A DNA stretch of 64,000 nt from Syngnathus acus (taxonomy: Eukaryota > Chordata > Actinopteri > Syngnathiformes > Syngnathidae): contig NC_051099.1 in the NCBI RefSeq assembly GCF_901709675.1, positions 7,378,001-7,442,000 of the forward strand, given 5' to 3'. This document shows positions 60,274-64,000 of the stretch, one piece after another (position 1 is the stretch's first letter; each line of letters begins with the position of its first letter). The notes beneath the pieces were generated by a model. That model ran no database searches and had not been told where the DNA came from. It saw nothing but the letters and a program-made list of their open reading frames with translations. The position numbers and the translations under genes are program-made.

Positions 60274-61642
60274 GAAGCCAAAGCGTTGGTTGAGTTGCAT
60301 CCAAGGAGAAAATAAGTAAAAACATTTCATGACTCGTGTGTGGATCTTTGTTATTATTATCTGACTATCAAAGTGAAGGTCATCCACTGGAGCTTGGCTA
60401 ACAAGGCGGTCGACACCAAATCTGGCTGCGACCAAATGGGGCCTCATCAACACTGCTCATTAATCAAGTGCCAAATGAGCTCGCGTCTTCAGACTGGCGC
60501 CGTTCATGCTTTCCTTTGATGGAACACACTCATGTGGAAGGTTCAGATTTGAATATGAGGGCAGATAGATCAAAACCACTGAAAGGTGGCTGGCTTTACT
60601 GATCAAGAGGAGCATAGTGTTCATGACATTTATGCTGTTATTGTTCATGATTCCTCGGCATGACTCACACTTGGGAGTGAAAAAATAACAGGGCCCTCGG
60701 CCTATCTCTGAAGTATTTGTCATGAAGCATAAACACGATAGAGTGCATGAATCAGCTAGGAAAGCAAACACGCCTCTAAGGCTTGATTACGTTTTAATAC
60801 AATTTGCCACGATGCCTTTGGTCTTTCTCTTCCTTTTGAAGAAAAATGTAAAGTGAGCTAGCTTGGCACAACGTAGCATGGAAAGCGGTAGAGTTGAGCC
60901 AATGGAGACTTTAATCGGATATATTTTCACAGCTCAAACATGTATGAAGGTTTCATAAAAAAGTGGAGGAGATGATTGACACAAATATTGGGATACCTGT
61001 CCATCACACTTGAGAACTGAAGCAGTTTTGCAGCTCTTTTGGGAAAGATCTTTCAAGACGTTAGACTGCGGGCATACTATCATGACGAGTGATCATATTA
61101 AGACGATGGTTCCAATTAAAGTGGTGACCCCGATTGTCAAATGCACCTCACTTCTCACTCACTCTGTCCTGCACAGCAGCAGAGCTAATGTGTGATTTAC
61201 ACCCACTGACTGCCCCCAGCTGCTACAATTTGCATAGCCAAGAGAGCAAGCATGCCTAGCACAACAAGTGTGTGTGACAAATTTGAACCTTGAGTAAAAT
61301 AAACAACGTGCTTCTCACACTAGATGGGCAGACAGAAGCGTATCAATGTGAACGGAGACAGACTGTGCAAGCTGTCGGGTTCAGAGGCTTGCGCAAACAT
61401 TTTTGTGTGAGTAATGAAGGCATGCAAATTGGAAATACCTCCTGGAGTGTGAGAGGGAGCGAGCAATCTGGCGCCAAAAGTGTGAAAAAAGTACAATGAG
61501 TCATTGTTGGAGGGGAGGGGGCACACGAGGAGTTCAGAGAAGAGCAATATTATTCTGGAGCCTTCTGGCAGCTCTCACTTAATCAAAGATAACTTGATAC
61601 CTGTTGCTCAAACAGGCTTGAGGTTAGAGATCAGATTGATTT
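60274..61642. other. Intergenic region between xrra1 relic and chrdl2
   Basis: No exon, RNA gene or repeat of note was recognised on either strand. Open frames of about 100 codons here carry no family motif that I know. Confidence 0.5.
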
Positions 61643-61648
61643 TTTATT
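61643..61648 (-). terminator. Candidate chrdl2 polyadenylation signal
   Basis: AATAAA on the minus strand (TTTATT on plus), about 270 bases beyond the chrdl2 stop. It is embedded in a T-rich tract, so its specificity is modest. Confidence 0.4.
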
Positions 61649-61917
61649 TTTACAAACAAACAAAAAAATCTTCAATTTTTTGAAGAGAAGTACATTTTCT
61701 GTGAAGTTTCCCCCTGCCGGCCAGTAAGAGCAGTCTACTAACGACAAAAACTTTACATTATGTGAGAAAATGTCTTATTTACAATAAATATGTACATTAA
61801 AAATAATAATTGTACATACCAAGTCGCTTGTGTCCTTATCAGGGAATAACAAATGGTTTCCATGCAGTTGAAGTATGCGTTACCCCAAAAGTGTCCAGTC
61901 ACAATTTCAAAATGGAG

Positions 61918-64000
61918 TTAAGGGGAGCACAGGCCTTCGACCTGCTTGGGATTGAGGAAGGTCATCATCTCCCGGATGCCATCTTCACAAATGGTGGCGC
62001 TTTGATCCAGTTTGCTCACTCCCTCTTTAAATTTGCCCCACATCTCTGGAAAACAAATCCAACGAGAGTCAGCGACATTTACCTATGCGATTGTGAATGG
62101 ACAGAAACACTGTTGAAGTCACCTTCATCAACTGTTGTCAGTAAAGTGTAATTTTCTGGATGATCCCCAAGATCTGTCCTTTGAACATCTCCAATTTCCA
62201 TCAGTTGTAGAATACCTGTATGAAAGAAGATAGTCATTTACACATCAGAACCATTTTTTTTTTGTGGAGGGGGGGGGCAAAAATATGAGATGTACCATCT
62301 ACGATCTTCCACACTTGCACCTCCACCTCAGCAGTATTTGCTCTTTCAATAGCCATCATCCGAACTGTGCTGGGAGAGTCGACTTTCAAAGCTGATTCCA
62401 CTTTATAAACGGAAAGTTTGTTTTTATAGCCTGAGTAACACTGAGTCTGGTTACTTGCAACTTTATGTTCTAGATGGAAACACAAGTGGAGAATGTGGAT
62501 TAGTTTCAACAGCTATATAAGAAAACGCGTGTTTGGCTACCTGGGCACGTCTTGCAGCACTTTCCCGGCGACTTGACCGGATGTTGGCACGCATACTGGC
62601 TGGGACACGTGATGCGTTCACACGCCTGAAGGCCGTCCCTACAAGAGCACACGATGCATTCCAGGACCTTGCCCAAAACCGGGTGCCACATGTCTCCATG
62701 CGAGTAGGTCTTGCCGTTGTATAAACATGCTGATGAGAGAGACGGGCAAAAATAATGGAAATGGTTGGTATACGACTGGAGGGGAAAAATGGTTGAAAAA
62801 AATAAAAAGCTCTTTGAGAAACGCAAACCTCTGCATAAGGGAAAGGGGGCATTCCTCCACCAGATGGCGCTGCTATTCTTTCTTTCGAATATTCATTTTA
62901 TATATAATACAGAATCATAAATGTGTGTATAAAATAAACTTGATGCCATGAGTTGTTATCTAAGCATCTGAGTGAATGTGCTCAAACTGTTATAATTTTT
63001 TTGAGCGCTCTACCCCTCCCTTCACATGAAATGGACTATTCCATCTTACAGCGCATTTTGGATTCGTGAACACGGTTGCATTTAGCATAGCAAACCTTTC
63101 TGATGTTTCCTCTGCAACAAAATCTTCACAGTGGTCTCCGAAGCCCCTCTGAGGTTAAGTTTATTGAGGCTCAGGTGTCTGGGAGAAGACCGGACTCGGG
63201 GAGACCGTGTTCTAACTGGCTCGCCAGAACACTGGTCCACTGAATGTCTCTTTAACAAACACACATACAGAACACATACTTGAGCGATGCAAATGTTTTG
63301 AGAACAAAAGATAAAAAAAAATGTCAAGGATATGTACAGTAATTCATGTAAAATGAGTATTTGGAATTTATTTGTGAAATAACACACCACGCCTCTGTTC
63401 AGCTGCTGGTTTCCATCCTCTGCTGATGATGAGCCACTCGTGCTGGAGTCTAAAGTAAACAATGAGTGAATTTGAATATCAATGTGATTGCACAACATGA
63501 AACATCAATCAAATGTTAGGATTGTGGTAGCGCTTAATTCAGTCCCTGACCAAAATACTCTAGTCCAAGTTGAGAAGAGATATGTTTCTTTAACAGCTGG
63601 AATAAGTTGGACTACCTTTACACACCAAACAGCAGGTGTCGGCAAGTGTGACCGGGGAGGAGCAACTGATTGGTTGGCAGGTTTTAAATGCGCAGAAGAT
63701 GTTTCCATTCTGAGTGAGGGAAAAAGTCAGAGGTATTTGTAGTTCCATAAGCTAATGAAAAAGAGCTTTTATGATGTATTTTCATTTGGAATAATGGACA
63801 ATTATACAAATTCTAGTACTGTAAAGCTAATTACAGAGACAATACACACTGTACTGGTTGCCAGGCAACCACATGACCTGTCTACATGGCACACTTTCAC
63901 CATTTACTGTGTCAAAATGGAAATGAAATGGTGTGACTCACAGAGCACGAGCACACGGCACACTGGTTGCTTGGCTTGGCTGGTAAGTTACGTTTGATGA
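61918..64000 (-). CDS. chrdl2: Chordin-like protein 2 (BMP antagonist), 3' part; 5' end outside window
   Basis: Secreted VWC-domain BMP antagonist, truncated by the window edge. Minus-strand exons, 5' to 3': beyond 64000 to 63942, 63709-63616, 63449-63388, 63249-63096, 62729-62541, 62469-62296, 62215-62123, 62045-61918 (TAA at 61920-61918). Phases agree and all donors and acceptors are GT-AG. The first two exons encode the end of a VWC repeat (SNQCAVCSCS|NGNIFC...CCLVCK). A low-complexity linker follows, then TTVKILLQRKHQK, then a complete third VWC domain (ACLYNGKTYSHGDMWHPV...CITCP-type pattern ending GKCCKTCP). A C-terminal region includes VEVQVWKIVDG. The spacer motif TTVKI(V/L)L..KH.K followed by GKTYSHG..WHP matches CHRDL2 better than CHRDL1 as I recall them. 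The protein should sequester BMPs extracellularly. Confidence 0.88.
62857..62870 (+). promoter_or_regulatory. CTCF-type motif in chrdl2 intron
   Basis: CCACCAGATGGCGC matches the vertebrate CTCF core consensus CCASYAGRKGGCRS at every position. Occupancy is unknown. Confidence 0.5.

Overview
The window is nuclear DNA from a bony fish, almost certainly a percomorph teleost. The evidence is long spliced vertebrate genes with GT-AG introns, many CA/TG microsatellites, and a tRNA-headed SINE with an ATGG-repeat tail of a type common in teleosts. The species cannot be named from sequence alone. No bacterial, viral or CRISPR-like content was seen. Gene models were built by hand from exon homology, reading phase and splice sites. 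Comparisons with human proteins are from memory.

Layout: (1) 1-4.4 kb is upstream DNA with a candidate 5' leader exon. (2) 4402-29249 (+) is a complete 17-exon ephb4-type Eph receptor tyrosine kinase predicted at 985 aa, with a 13.4-kb first intron and a probable 3' UTR to about 31.0 kb. (3) 31-38.5 kb is intergenic, with hAT transposon relics, a 138-bp GT microsatellite and a CpG-dense cluster containing a perfect hairpin. (4) 38524-51920 (+) is kcnab3, a voltage-gated potassium channel beta subunit with two alternative coding first exons joined to 13 shared exons (428 or 437 aa). (5) 52-55.4 kb is intergenic or 3' flank, with an LTR-like element and a degenerate minisatellite. (6) 56499-58154 (-) is neu3, a sialidase of 406 aa with an upstream non-coding exon. 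(7) 58.7-60.3 kb (+) holds scattered, out-of-phase blocks resembling XRRA1, read as a decayed gene. (8) 61918 to the right edge (-) is the 3' part of chrdl2, a chordin-like BMP antagonist whose 5' exons lie beyond the window.

The gene products do not form one pathway: EphB4 is an ephrin-B2 receptor in vascular patterning, Kv-beta3 tunes potassium-channel inactivation, Neu3 trims gangliosides, and chordin-like 2 binds BMPs. The informative context is synteny. CHRDL2, XRRA1 and NEU3 lie close together on human 11q13.4, and the same trio is present here with XRRA1 apparently decayed and SPCS2 not seen. The most interesting signals are the xrra1 relic beside a possible head-to-head promoter with neu3, the dual first exons of kcnab3, a putative N-myristoylation signal on Neu3, a fresh 250-bp duplication abutting an ephb4 splice acceptor, and an apparently extra intron in the ephb4 ligand-binding region.
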